From positions 845,596 through 909,595 of the forward strand of contig NW_024724368.1 in assembly GCF_018991925.1 (NCBI RefSeq): DNA of 64,000 nt, written 5' to 3'. Below are positions 25,141-36,955 of the stretch, one piece after another. A program made the position numbers and the translations under genes. Each line of letters opens with the position of its first letter. Positions within the stretch are counted from its first letter, which is position 1. A model generated the notes under the pieces. The model had not been told where the DNA came from and did no database searches. It was given only the letters and a program-made list of their open reading frames with translations. Source of the stretch: Homarus americanus (taxonomy: Eukaryota > Arthropoda > Malacostraca > Decapoda > Nephropidae).

Positions 25141-25985
25141 GCCTCACGCTCGGAAACACCCGACAAAGTTTCCCTCGTGTCTCTGTTCCAAGTTTTACAC
25201 GTTGGACCAAAATGGAGCGAGAGGTTTACTGCTCCACTGAATATTTGTCGTTTTTACGCTTTGTTTTCCTGTCGTTTCAATTCTTTCTTTTCTCGTATTT
25301 CACGTGACATGAGAACTTTTTTCCATACAGGAAGACTGGGTGCAGTAGATACATAGATAGTTAAATAGTTACAGAGTGAGCGAGAGAAATATATATATAT
25401 ATATATATACACACAGTCTAATCTCTCCTTTTTTTTAATCTCACAATCAATACTTTAGAAATGGTACACCTTAAACTAAGCACGTATTCTTACATGTTCT
25501 TTTATTAATAATACAACTCCTTCGCACTCTGCTCCCCCCCCCCACCCCACCCCACAAACATCCACAAATAAACAAGATCTCTCACCATTCTCCCCGTTCT
25601 ACCTTTTTTTTTCTCGTCTGAAACACGCCTCGTATATCAAGACTATTCTTTCTAAATACATCACCATTTCTGTTCTCCCACGTCCCAGATACAACACTTC
25701 TCACGGCTTGCTCTTCTATCTTCACCACCCGCTGAGCCTTATAAGGGTGGCTGTGGGACTCTTGAGACTCCCACTTAACAGTGCATCTATTTTATTATTA
25801 GAGAAAAATATTCTTAGTTTCATACCGCCCTTTTCGCTGCACACCCCACTACAGTCAGGACATAAAGGGGATAAATGAAAGACCTAGACTACACTCTGAG
25901 GAGTCTAAGGCTAAATAAAAGACTATATTTAGATAGTCTTTATCGTCCTACAGCAGAGAATACATTGCAAGTTGCATCAGTATTA
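25141..25985. other. No gene seen
   Basis: Short TA tract at 25389-25410 and a C run near 25533. Nothing recognisable otherwise. Confidence 0.55.
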
Positions 25986-26540
25986 AATTGAATTGAATTG
26001 AAACAGTTTATTTAGCCAGGATAACACAGACAGAGAGTGGATAATAATAACAATATTATCATGGCTGAGCCAGTTGAGAACCTGAGCTCTCTTTTAAGTG
26101 CCTGATATATATTATACATTTATCTCAAGGAAGTATTATGTAACATTTAGTATCATCTGGAATAGTTCAATATCAAGGTGGTAATAAGAACATCTCATAA
26201 TGTTACCCCGGTTATCACTTCAATATTTATTTAATTTATTTTTTTATTATTTTGATTTTTTTAATATATATATATTTTTTTATATTATAAGTATATACAT
26301 AAATTACGGTGGAATTGAAAAACCTAAGTATAATGGGGGAGCAGTACAACACGGGCTGTACAGTAATAAGGTTGAACAAGAGGACAGAGCTGTCAGGATT
26401 ATGTCTAGTTGGCAAATTATGTTTATTGCAATGGTAATTTCTTATCTAGTTACATAATAATTTCCGATAAAACGATTTTGATGGTACAATAAATGCGGGT
26501 ACTGTAAATATAGTAGGCGTTACAAGAAATATTAACACTT
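25986..26540 (-). mobile_element. Repeat A copy 2
   Basis: Matches 9693-10468 throughout but lacks the MITE and the SINE-like insertion, so it serves as the empty-site reference. Its simple-repeat end is TTGAA-type (TTGAATTGAATTGAAACAG). On the minus strand it carries CTAAATAAACTGTTTCAA at the 3' end. Confidence 0.75.
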
Positions 26541-27250
26541 AGACAATAGTAAACAGAAAGTCCACAGTCTTGAATATTCTACACCAACAAATCCTCCACC
26601 TACTACACTAAAGAAGGCTGAAGGTCAACAATCCTGGCCATTCTAGAGTTAGAAGATACTGAACCTCTAACACTAAAAAATCTTGATCCTCCTACACTAG
26701 AAAATGTCATCTTTTATTTCTTCACCAGCCACTCCCTGACTTCTCCCACAAGCTGCTCCGGGAGGGTCCTGGTAGCCTGCCTGAGGAAGGCTGCTTCGCT
26801 TACTTTATTCCCAGGTGGAGGAATTAAGACCCATTAACAGGTCCCCCTAATGAGGCGCTCATTATCATCGTCATCATTAATTATTCGCCACCTGCCTCCT
26901 TCCCTTCTCTCTCTCCCTTTTTGACCACTCTCCTTCCCTCCTTCTCTCCCTCCCATTTTGACCACTTTCCTCCCTCCTCTTCCTCTTCCTCCCTTTTAAC
27001 CACTCTCCTCCCTCCCTCCCTCCCTCCCGCTTTAACCTTTCTCCCTCCTTCCCTTCTTCTTTGACCTTCCTCCTCCTCTCTCTACCATACGTACCCCCTG
27101 TTATCCTCCACCTTCCTTTCTGTCTCTCCTCTCTCCCTCTTTCCTGTATATCTCTCTCTGTCCCTAATCTCTCTCTCTCTCTCTCTCACAGTCTTACTTC
27201 CTACCTGTCTTCCTTTATTTCCCACACCTTCCCTCCCTCACACCGTCGCT
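26541..27250. other. No gene seen; pyrimidine-rich second half
   Basis: The first part contains loosely recurring CTACACTA phrases. 26890-27240 is TCCC/CTCT-rich. Confidence 0.55.
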
Positions 27251-28324
27251 TCTCAAAATTTCCGAATTGAGGCATATATATGATTACTGCCTTAAGACTT
27301 GCTATTTACTGCTGCTTCGACTGAATGTTGTTTTTGCCGCAGATTCTATTTACCGTCATTATCTGTTTTCACTGTTACTGTATCTATCACTAGCCCCAAC
27401 AACTGTCGTAACTATTATAGATACCACCACCATAAAAACCATCACCATCTCCACTACAACTACTGTAGTACACCTGCCACCGCCACCATTTTCACCACCG
27501 CGACCACCATCATCACCATGTTACAAGTGTCGGAATAAGAACCACTGAATAGATTACTGGTCGGCATATGAACTTCGACTGATTCGTTGTGTACACACTG
27601 AAGCAGTTAAAATTTAGATATTATATGTTATACTTAAAATGTAGTAACAATAGCTTCAATGTGTTAGGAAAACAAAGTAATGTTTATTGTATTAGTCTCG
27701 AATACCAATGAATAAGTGAGCGTTTGATAGCTTTTATGGATTCGTAACTTGTACGCCTTTTGTTTATGATGTCATTTCTCTCACCTATACTCGCTTAGTT
27801 TTACCTCAGAGTCGGGTGGGCTTTAGTATTGGGCTGGCAGTTGTAAGATAAGTATCTCCTCTCCTACTGTATATTTCTGGTGGTATACTGTGTTAACCTT
27901 GCTCGATTTTTAAGAACACCAAGTATTATATAGTGATTTATATGTGAGACTGTGGGTAGTCACATTTTAGAATTCAACGGTAAATAACTTACTTGTTTAT
28001 GAGTTACGTGTGTTAGATAACCACGTTGTTCAGGGTAGTGTCTAGACTAAATAAGGGTTTAATCAGTTCTTTGATGTTCGTTATTTTGTCAGTGGGTTGA
28101 ATAGTTTATTTGTTCAGATTTAATTTGTATTTATTTATTTTTGTACATACGGATATACTTGTTTTATTGTTTGTTTGTTTGTTAATATATTTTGTAATTA
28201 AAGCCACTGCATGAATTTCAATATACCCCATTGTAATGAGGTGATAATTTGGTGGGATCTATTCCTGGACCTATAGTACAAAGTTGAATTTGTGAATTTG
28301 TGATATTGTTACACCCTATGAGAC
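27251..28324. other. No gene seen
   Basis: Includes a small ACCACC stretch (27420-27520) and AT-rich sequence with a TTTG repeat near 28168. No domain or RNA signal recognised. Confidence 0.5.
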
Positions 28325-28515
28325 CAAGGGTCGTAACAACCACCACAGCCACCACAACTACCACGTCCTCCACAACCACCATCTTCACCACCACCATCAC
28401 TATAATCAATACATCCTCCACCACAACCACCTCTTTAACCATTATCATAACACTACCACCACTACCCAACCACTAGAGCAACTATTATCACCATCACCAC
28501 CATTACCAACGCCAC
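28325..28515. repeat. ACC/ACCATC-rich minisatellite
   Basis: CCACCACAACCACC-type low complexity. Confidence 0.75.
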
Positions 28516-28961
<446 letters not shown>

Positions 28962-29038
28962 ACAATGGATACGTGGACAAGATAAATCTCGATAAAACCA
29001 CACAGGAAAAGGGAAACAATGCAGCACCTTAGCTTTCG

Positions 29039-29102
29039 TCTTTATTCAAGACATCTTTAGAGGCAACTGAAGATGTTGCCCCTAAAGATGTCTTGAATAA
29101 AG

Positions 29103-29103
<1 letters not shown>
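29039..29103. repeat. Near-perfect 29-bp-arm inverted repeat (hairpin)
   Basis: Arms 29039-29067 and 29075-29103 are complementary with one mismatch. The left starts TCTTTATTCAAGACATC and the right ends GATGTCTTGAATAAAGA. The loop is 7 nt (TGAAGAT). It lies between a TA and a GT microsatellite. Possibly a terminal structure of a retroelement or a collapsed foldback. No coding. Confidence 0.85.

Positions 29104-29104
<1 letters not shown>

Positions 29105-29159
<55 letters not shown>
29105..29159. repeat. GT microsatellite
   Basis: About 27 GT units directly after the hairpin. Confidence 0.95.
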
Positions 29160-29160
<1 letters not shown>

Positions 29161-29668
29161 TATTCTGAAATTTTAGAACGAAAATTTCTGATCTGACGAA
29201 CAGGGAACCATAAGTCGGGCAGTCATTAGCACCATACCGCATGGCATGTTTAGACAAAGCCTTCACGCAGCGCCCCCAAGCAACCAAGCGGAGAGGAGTC
29301 AAGAACTCACCAGCTATTGCCACAAAGGCTTAAGAAAATTAAATGTACATTATCAAATTAATTCATACACTGTTGACGAAGCTAAAAGTTATAATATTAA
29401 CAAAAGTTATCTTGGATAGTTTTCCATTTCAAAATATGTTACGTGTATCCTTAGGAAATAATTAAAATACGAAAATGAATGGCGACATGCTGTCACGAAT
29501 GAATAACATAATTACCGGAAAGCCGGGGAGGATATTCTTGTCCAGAATTAAAAAGGTAAATAAATATTAAAATAGTGGTAATATTTCCCTAAAAAATAAT
29601 TAAAGGACAATCAGGGGATATTTTAAGATGTTAAAATTAGGCAGTCTGCCGCAGGAGGCGTGCACTAG
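29160..29668. other. No gene seen
   Basis: Unique-looking AT-rich sequence immediately upstream of the candidate promoter at 29669. Confidence 0.5.
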
Positions 29669-29812
29669 TCACTCTTAGCTTTTCACTCATCGCAAGCAGA
29701 CGGGTCTCCACTCGCTCGCAGACAGAACGCCCCATGTGGCGTGTCACACACACACACATGTGTAGGAAACCCTCTGATACTGGCACCAAGCCGACACTAC
29801 ACGGCACCACAG
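29669..29812 (+). promoter_or_regulatory. Candidate Inr+DPE promoter with first exon and splice donor
   Basis: TCACTC with its A at 29671 approximates the arthropod initiator TCAKTY. AGACG at 29698-29702 falls exactly at +28 to +32 and matches the downstream promoter element RGWYV. A strong 5' splice site, CACAG followed by GTAAGG, follows at 29812/29813, defining a possible 142-bp first exon. An ATG at 29734 opens a frame of 26 codons plus one base up to the donor, starting MWRVTHTHMC and passing through a CA run. No downstream exon was identified. Each motif is short, so the combination, not any one of them, is the evidence. Confidence 0.3.
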
Positions 29813-30526
29813 GTAAGGAGTGTATACCATCTAAAAAGGAACAGTTGCCTAAAAGGAAGGAAAACTAGATCGCTCTTCTAGCTGGGTTAAGGTACACCTG
29901 GTTGTATGGTGACCTGACCTAACTGGGCAAGATTATCTCTGTCACTCTCCCTCTCCTATAAAGTAACTGGGAGAGAAGCTTTCCCTGGGTACAGGATGAG
30001 TGAAGTGAAAGGTTGAGCTCTGGGAGACCAAGTATCGGTGATGATTCTTCTACTAGGTACCTTCATCTCTCTTCAACTATGGGTGTATGTGGTTTGTCTA
30101 ACCAAGTCCTGGTGTGAGTTCTACGACCCTGATTGTTGATCTTACACTCTGGACGTGTGAGTGCTTTTTAAAGGATTGTTTTGGTGCTATGCATGTAGTA
30201 CAACTTGACGGTAATGGTGTATTCTGGGCCAGTGTTGTTGAGCACGGTTACGGGTATGGTGGAGGAAGCACGCATGACTCATGAACCTAGAAGTAAAGTA
30301 ATAAGAATAAGCGGATAAGCCGCCTCCTGACGAGTCAAGAATGATTTCTTGGTTCACACATAATTTTGGTTTTATGTATGTGCATGCTGAAGGAGGCCTT
30401 CATCGTCTTTAATTATGAGGTTACCATCAGAGAAGCGGAGGGGGGCTGCGCCACGAGTGATTGGCCAATAAAATGTTTTAGTGGAAATGAAGAATTAGCA
30501 CATCTTGTGCTGATCTGCAAGTTTTT
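29813..30526. other. No gene seen
   Basis: Unique-looking sequence, potentially intronic if the candidate promoter is real. No repeats or domains recognised. Confidence 0.45.
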
Positions 30527-31524
30527 ATGCTTCACATGCTTTATTTTTAAGCCATTCGTTCCATAGATTGTGAAGTTCCTGCTGCGCTTCCGCTTTCTTC
30601 TTGCGAAAGGTAACAGCTTTGGTCCGAGACTGAGGGTTGTTCTGCCAGTTAACTAAAAGCAACACATTTATCATCGATGAGTACTTTGATTGCCGGTTCA
30701 TTTTCATCAAACAAAGTCCTGGTGTATTATTTTGATTTGGCCGAATCTCTCTGCAGGTTTTTGTCATAATAGTATTAACAGTATCTCATTCGGCACTGGG
30801 ATTCACGTTGTTTGCTTTTGTGTTGTTTATAAGCCAATGTTTGAGCTGCTCTTCGAAAGCATGTGGATCCTCCAGATGCTTAATATTAAAACCTCTTCTA
30901 GAGGCTTGCTGCCTTCGCCGTTTTGGGACGACGTGAAGTGAGAGCTTGGATCTGACATGCCGATGAACAGTGTCGCAGTGGTCTGAGCCACGCATGGCAC
31001 GGATGATGAGGACATCTCGGCGATCTCTTTCTCTGACAATGATGTAGTCAATGAGATGCCAGTGTTTTGATCGTGGGTGTTGCCACGAACCCTTAAACTT
31101 GTCGGCCTGCCTAAACAAGGTATTGGTGATAGTGACGTTGTGTGCAACACACTTGCTGGGGGAGTAGGCCGCTGGGATTACACTTGCCTAGTCCATTTGT
31201 CCCTTTGGTTTCTTGCCAAATGTTAGTATCTTTGCCAACTCTGGCATTGAAGTCGCCAAGGAGAACAGCCTTGTCTTCTCTGGGGATAGCGGTAGGCACT
31301 CTGTCGAGATCGGCGTAAAAGGCCTCCTTGATGTCATCCTCTGCATCCAGTGTTGGGGCGTATGCACTGACGAAGAAGGCATTAAGTGAATGATTCAGTG
31401 GGACTCGAAGCGTCATGAGGCACTCGTTGGCGGATGGCAAAGTCAACTTCATAAATGCTGTTTCTCTCTGGGTTACTGCGCAGCAAATCGAAAGCCCAAC
31501 AGGATATATTGGTCTGACTACCAC
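30527..31524 (-). mobile_element. LINE APE-type endonuclease domain and linker, inactive
   Basis: Minus-strand pieces in three frames cover much of an APE-like endonuclease and the linker towards the RT. They include FFVSAYAPTLDAEDDIKEAF, KAVLLGDFNARVGKD (the GDFN catalytic block is kept), then FRQADKFKGSWQHPRSKHW, HLIDYIIVRERDRRDV, IIRAMRGSDHCDTVHRHV and RSKLSLHV. The last segment is altered where D-H is expected (VHRHV in place of a D-H-R pattern). The linker region reads QNNPQSRTKAVTFRKKKAEA. Frameshifts near 31115 and about 30775 and the missing start of the domain make it dead. The domain style matches LINEs with the RT seen at 0.3-1.35 and 23.9 kb, so it is plausibly the same family. 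Confidence 0.88.
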
Positions 31525-31914
31525 AATCCAAAAACAGTAAAGCAGAAAAGAGTTTCACACTGGTTTACAAAATGAGAATTCGGCAATTATATCATATTTT
31601 TACCTTAACTGAAGTGTGTGACGATGTTTGCGTCCGAGCGAGTGTGTGTCCATATCATATTTTAAAAAGTAGGTAGTAGGCAGCTACCAAACAGGGAGGT
31701 ACTACCGCCTGGGAAGATATTGGAAGCATGCGTTGTCTAATGGTAGACCCTGCTGCCATATGGTATCGCAAAAACTGTGAGCAAGTCCCAGGTTGCTGAT
31801 CTGTCTTTCTGCCTCATTTACACACAATTGCAGAGTCTCAATTGTTTCTCTTACTATTGACAATACAACATACATACTGTCGTTTCTCACTATTGATTGA
31901 TTTTTTTCATTTTG
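31525..31914. other. No gene seen
   Basis: About 390 bp of unique-looking sequence. The first part may include degraded LINE sequence but I could not follow it. Confidence 0.45.
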
Positions 31915-31953
<39 letters not shown>

Positions 31954-32045
31954 GCCCCGCAGGCCCTGATGTGGGTCAGTGACCTGTGCCCAAGTGAAAT
32001 AATCCGCGAAAAAAAATAAAAAATAAAAAAAATAAAAAAAAACGT
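31915..32045 (+). mobile_element. Short SINE-like element S1, copy 2
   Basis: ATT repeat (31917-31954), core CGCCCCGCAGGCCCTGATG / TGGGTCAGTGACCTG, then GCGAAAAAAAATAAAAAAT-type A-rich tail. Same order as 10165-10326 on the other strand. Confidence 0.7.
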
Positions 32046-32769
32046 TTTCCGTCTACACCAGGGGTTCACAACCTGGAATAAATTACTTCAAGTGGGGAAT
32101 TTAAGCTTGTTCATGGGATAATGGGTGACAGACAAGTTGTGTAAGAAGAGACTACATGTTTGATATATGATATATATCATAAATATATTAGTAAATAGTT
32201 TTCAAATATTACAAGTGTCTGGAAAGTAAACAAACAAACGGGAAGGTTCTGTAAAATTCAGAATTTTTGCCTTGTTTTCATATATAAATTACTAAAATTC
32301 ATTTAGTTTTAAGTTCTTTGTCTGGATCAATTAATAAAGGAATTATCCAAGACAAAAGTTTGTCTTATAACCTCACCATCATAACATTCAGCCCCGGTGA
32401 ACGAACTCAAATTAAGTTAACCTTTGATAGATAGAAGTGCTGGTCACGTTGGGTACTGAGTCACGGTGGAGGTGGGAAATAAGGTAGTGGACAGAAAGAG
32501 TTTGGGAACCCTTGAACTGTACTGTACTATCTTTACTATTAAAGATTTATCAAATGGAATGCCGATGAAAGTTAATGATCAGTTAGACAAGAGCAGAAAC
32601 CGAGAACTAAAACTAAATTATATACCAGATATATTACGTCAATTATGTTCACTATTTTCTCCCTCTCACGTCTTCTTTCCCATTCCTCAGTTCCACTAAG
32701 AGAGTTGCCGGTGAAAACGTAAGTTTTATACATTCCTGTAATATTTCAGCCTTCTTCCATCAGGCATTG
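32046..32769. other. No gene seen
   Basis: AT-rich. The 77-residue frame 32466-32699 has no recognisable domain. Confidence 0.5.
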
Positions 32770-33590
32770 TTACTTCCGTCCCTCCCACGTGCCTCTCCCT
32801 CCATCCTTGCCTCCCTCCAAAACCTCCCCCCCCCTACCTCAGTGAAAAATGCACATGAATGGAAAGGCAATTTGACGCATTCTAAGACGAAGGATTTCTC
32901 TTCACACCACCCTCCATCCCTCCTTCCCTCTCTCCTTTTCTCCCCTCCTTCTCTCCCTCCCCCTCTCCCTTTTCATTCACTTAAATACTCCTTTCTTTTG
33001 CTTCTTTGATCTTTCCCCTCACGCTATTTTAATATTTTTCTCCCCTATTATCTCTCTCTCTCTCTCTCTCCTGTAACCCACACCCCCTCTCTATCTTTCT
33101 TCAAGCTTCACACCCAAACGTTCCTCTTCCTCCACATCTCCTTCATACTCACCCTCCTCATTCAAGCTTTCCTCATACACAGACCCCCCCTTTTTTACAC
33201 TCCCCTTACACTCATGGCCTTCTACTCTTCCGTTATTTCCTCACAAACACACTTACATTTTTCGCGTCTTTCGTACACTTACCATGCTTCTCCTCTTCTT
33301 TCTTACACCCATAGTCTCTTCTTACATATCTGTCTTACATCCATACATTTATCTTCCTTATGTCCACGCCTCACTCTTATTCGTTACAACTTTTGTCCTC
33401 CCTCACACCTCTACAAATTTTCCTCCACCGAACATCTCCTCACTCACACCTTCCTCCTCTCCACCACGTCATCTATCCTACCTCCAAACCCCACACTCCT
33501 TTCCTTCTCTCCACCACGCCCTTGTCCTCCCTCCCAACCCACTCCCAATACCCCTCTCCTCTCCACCTCTCCCTCACAGCCAATCAACCG
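32770..33590. repeat. Pyrimidine-rich tract
   Basis: Strand-asymmetric C/T-rich DNA including a CT tract (33049-33070) and C runs. The 179-residue frame 33214-33753 is Ser/Leu/Pro/His low complexity for most of its length. Confidence 0.75.
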
Positions 33591-34208
33591 GTACAGTGAA
33601 GTCAAGTCCCCAGGACTGGTTGTTGTTGAAGACCCTCATGGAAAATTACCATTTATACCCCAGAAGGCAGAAGGCGCGGTGGCCCCCCCCCACTACAGCC
33701 AGAGGGAAGATCTTATAATAGCTTCAAGCTCTCTCCACTTTCCAGTCAAATGAGAATCTATTGAAGCTCTCGCCACCTTCCACTCAAATGAGAATCTATT
33801 GGAACACGGCCTTCGAGTTTACATGTTAAGGCTTATTTCGTGAAAGGTTACAAATTCGAGGTTGGGAGCCTCAAGTGGGCGTGGCTGTGTCGCCGCTCAT
33901 CGTGTGGAAACGGCACTTCGACCTGATTAGATTATCAGAGTTGAAGTACCAACGTTGCCAATGCTATTTCAGATTACATTTTTTTTAAATTTGAATGCTC
34001 TGAAATGTTTTAAAAAATACTAGAAAACTTTTTATGACGAATACTTTTGAATCAACATTCTATTTTTGCCGAACTTATTAATCTATACTCATACTTACCT
34101 GTCATATTCAGGTATTACACTGTGCAGAAGATCACTGATTATGCTGGTCATTTTTTTTTAAAGTTATGTTAATGCTAATATTTAGAAGGAATATGTTAAC
34201 TACAGTTA
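33591..34208. other. No gene seen; small tandem duplication
   Basis: At 33720-33800 a block containing CAAATGAGAATCTATTG is duplicated in tandem (period about 41). The rest is unremarkable. Confidence 0.6.
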
Positions 34209-34280
34209 TTATGTAATAATAGTAATAATAATAATAATAATAATAAAAATAATAAAAATAATAATAATAATAATAATAAT
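34209..34280. repeat. AAT microsatellite
   Basis: AAT tract with a few AAA variants. Confidence 0.9.
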
Positions 34281-34794
34281 GAACGGAAGGTGTTCGAAAA
34301 AAAAAAGAATCAAAAAGAGGGAGAAGGAATTACTGATAATGAAACAAGAGAAAGTAAATGTTAAAATTAAAAGACCAACTATTACACGAAGCCTTAATGT
34401 ACCGCAAAAATAAAAATAAACATTGCCTTCAACCCCCCCCCCCCCAAAAAAAAAAAGATGGTGCCTTGAGAGCTTCCATATTTGGCCTTTATCTAATTAT
34501 GTCAACGACTAATGATTCTACTACAAAGTCATATTGTTACCTCTACTACTACTACTACTACTACCTACTACTATTACTAATCATATTACTACTGTTGCTA
34601 AGGTATTTTCACTGTTTGTCATGAAAATCGATGGTGGTTGGTTTTATGCAGTAGAAACAAAATTTTGTGAATTTATTTATGATGGCAGTAAATCCAGGTA
34701 TGCTGTTGTTAGAACGTTATTGTCCGGCGTATGTTATTTTGGGGAAAATATCTACAACGCACACACACACATCCACAGGGCTACTTAGGTGGTC
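34281..34794. other. No gene seen; C/A homopolymers and CTA tract
   Basis: A C run followed by an A run at about 34431-34456 and a CTA repeat at 34542-34575. Confidence 0.6.
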
Positions 34795-35345
34795 AAAATT
34801 AACGATAGGAGCTCACAAACAAAGCTCGAAAGTTCACAAACTGGACTCAGGAGCTTACAAATGAAATTTACGAGTTCTCAAACGAGATCCACCAGGCTTA
34901 CAAACGAGACAAAGGAATTCACAAACGATATTTTGGAGTTCATAAACGAACCACAGAATTTCACAATCAAGACTCATAAGCCCAATAACGAGACTGTTCA
35001 GCTCAAAATCGAAAGAGCACAGAAAGAAGACTCAAGATCTCACAAACGAGACTCAAGATCTCACAAACGAGACTCTAGAGCTCACAAACGAGGTTTATCA
35101 TATCACAAACTAGATTCAGGTGCTCAAAAACAAGACTCAGAAGCTCAGTGAAATGAATTAACCGTTCATAAACGAGAATCAGGATCTCAAAAACGAGATG
35201 AACTATAAACGAGACACAAAGGGTCAAAAGCGAGACTCCACAGCTCACAAACGAGACTCAGAAGCTCGTAAATTAGATCCAGGAGCTCACAAACGAGACT
35301 CAGCTTACAATGGAGATTCAGGAGCTCACAAACGAGCCTGAGGCA
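34795..35345. repeat. 21-bp minisatellite (AGCTCACAAACGAGACTCAGG)
   Basis: Imperfect 21-bp units for about 550 bp, best preserved at 35030-35090. One frame stays open (34789-35151) because the unit is a multiple of three, giving a K/S/R/H-rich repeat peptide. I do not regard it as a gene. Confidence 0.85.
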
Positions 35346-35439
35346 AAGAAAGAAGAGCCTTTGGGGAAGATGGAAAGACTCCAATTTCACAGCACATTAG
35401 TGAAACAACGGTGGCGAGTGTTGCTTCCTCTTGATTAAT

Positions 35440-36375
35440 AATACTGTTCCCCTCCTCCTCCTATTCCTCCTCCTTCTCCTCATCCGCCTCTCCCACCTCC
35501 TCATCCTCCTTCTTTTCCTTCCACATGCTTATGTTATTATTCTTACTCTTATTCCTCCTTCTCCTTTTCCCCCCCTACTCTTTCACCATTGTCTCTTCCT
35601 CGTCCTCCGCCCCTCTTCTCTCTTCCTTCTCCTCCTTCTGTTTGTTCACTTTTTCTTCTTCTGGCTCTTTCTTCCAGTCTTCCTCCTTTTACTTTTTGTT
35701 CCTCCTGCTCTGACTTGTCCTCCTCCTCCTCCACCTCCTATTACTCTTACCCCTTCCCTTCTCCCTGTGTTTCCTCTTACTACTTTTCTGATTCGTCCTC
35801 TCCTTTCTCCTCTTATTTCTATTGTTCCTCCCCTATATTTTCCCCTCCTTCTCTGACTCGCTTCATCTTCCTCCTCATTTGACTCTATGTTAACCTTGTC
35901 TTCTTCATTCTCCTTCGCCTTTTGTTTGTTTTCCTCTTCCTTCTATGCTCCTACTTCTTCTGCTCCTATCCCTCTATCTTCTCTTACTCTATCTTCTTTT
36001 CATCCTCCTCCTCCTCCTCCTTCTCTTTAATAACCTTCCATCTTATTCTCTGTTACTCTCACATATATTTTTCTTCTTCCTCTTCCTGTTTCTCTTTCCC
36101 GTTTTTTATCACTTTCATTTTTCTTTTCCTAGTATGTCCTCTTTCTTTCTTTTTCTCTACCTCTACCTCCCCTCTTCCCCCTTCTACATCTTCTCCATCT
36201 CTCAATCATCCATCTTCCTCTTCTTTCTCTTCGTCTTGATACATGTCTCTTTTGTACTCCTAATCCCTTCAATTTTATTTAAGTTCTTTTCTTTCCTCCT
36301 TCTGCTCCTCACCTTTCTTTCTTTTTATTTCTTTGACATTCTTTGTTTATCTCATATACCTTCTTATTCTTATTC
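35440..36375. repeat. Long polypyrimidine CCT/CTT-rich tract
   Basis: Over 900 bp of almost purely C/T sequence with CTCCTCCTC units. All frames are Leu/Phe/Ser/Pro. Confidence 0.85.
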
Positions 36376-36623
36376 TTATTATTATTATTACACATGCTTA
36401 AACTTATATAGAAAACGAAGGTAAAAGTCGGTGTTGTATGGCTTTGTACGAGTACCTGAGATAAAACAGCCGTCTCTCCCACGGGTAATTCACCATCTTG
36501 AAGAGCCAAGCCATCATCCTAAATACCAATTAAGATCAGGAGTGCGAAAAATGATTACGAACATAAGGAAGAAAAACCTCGAACGCCTCGTATGGCCGTC
36601 ATTCATCAAGGTGATTTCTTAGA

Positions 36624-36723
36624 NNNNNNNNNNNNNNNNNNNNNNNNNNNNNNNNNNNNNNNNNNNNNNNNNNNNNNNNNNNNNNNNNNNNNNNNNNNNN
36701 NNNNNNNNNNNNNNNNNNNNNNN
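36624..36723. other. Assembly gap of 100 N
   Basis: Exactly 100 N, a conventional length for a gap of unknown size. The right flank is a GGT-rich repeat, the likely cause of the break. Confidence 0.95.
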
Positions 36724-36955
36724 TGAGTGGTGGTGGTTGGTGGTGATGGGGATAATTGGTGGCTGTGATGGTGGTGGTGGTGAAAAGTGGTGGTTGTGGT
36801 GATGGTGGTGGTTGGTGGTGATGGGGATGGTGGTGGCTGTGATGGTGGTGTTGGTGGCGGTTGTTGGTGATGGTGGTGGTTGGTGGTGATGGGGATGGTG
36901 GTGGCTGTGATGGTGGTGGTGGTGTTAGTGGTGGTTGTTGGTGATGGTGGTGGCA
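36724..36955. repeat. GGT/GAT-rich minisatellite
   Basis: TGGTGGTTGGTGGTGATGGG-type units. Probably extends into the gap. Confidence 0.9.

Noticed and set aside
33214..33753. 179-codon frame whose last 50 residues look less repetitive
   Set aside because: Upstream part is pyrimidine-rich low complexity. The downstream part has no recognised domain, and an acceptor-like CTCCCTCACAG alone is weak.
34789..35151. Basic repeat protein (K/S/R/H-rich, 120 codons)
   Set aside because: A 21-bp tandem unit keeps the frame open. The repeat continues beyond the stop with the same DNA pattern.
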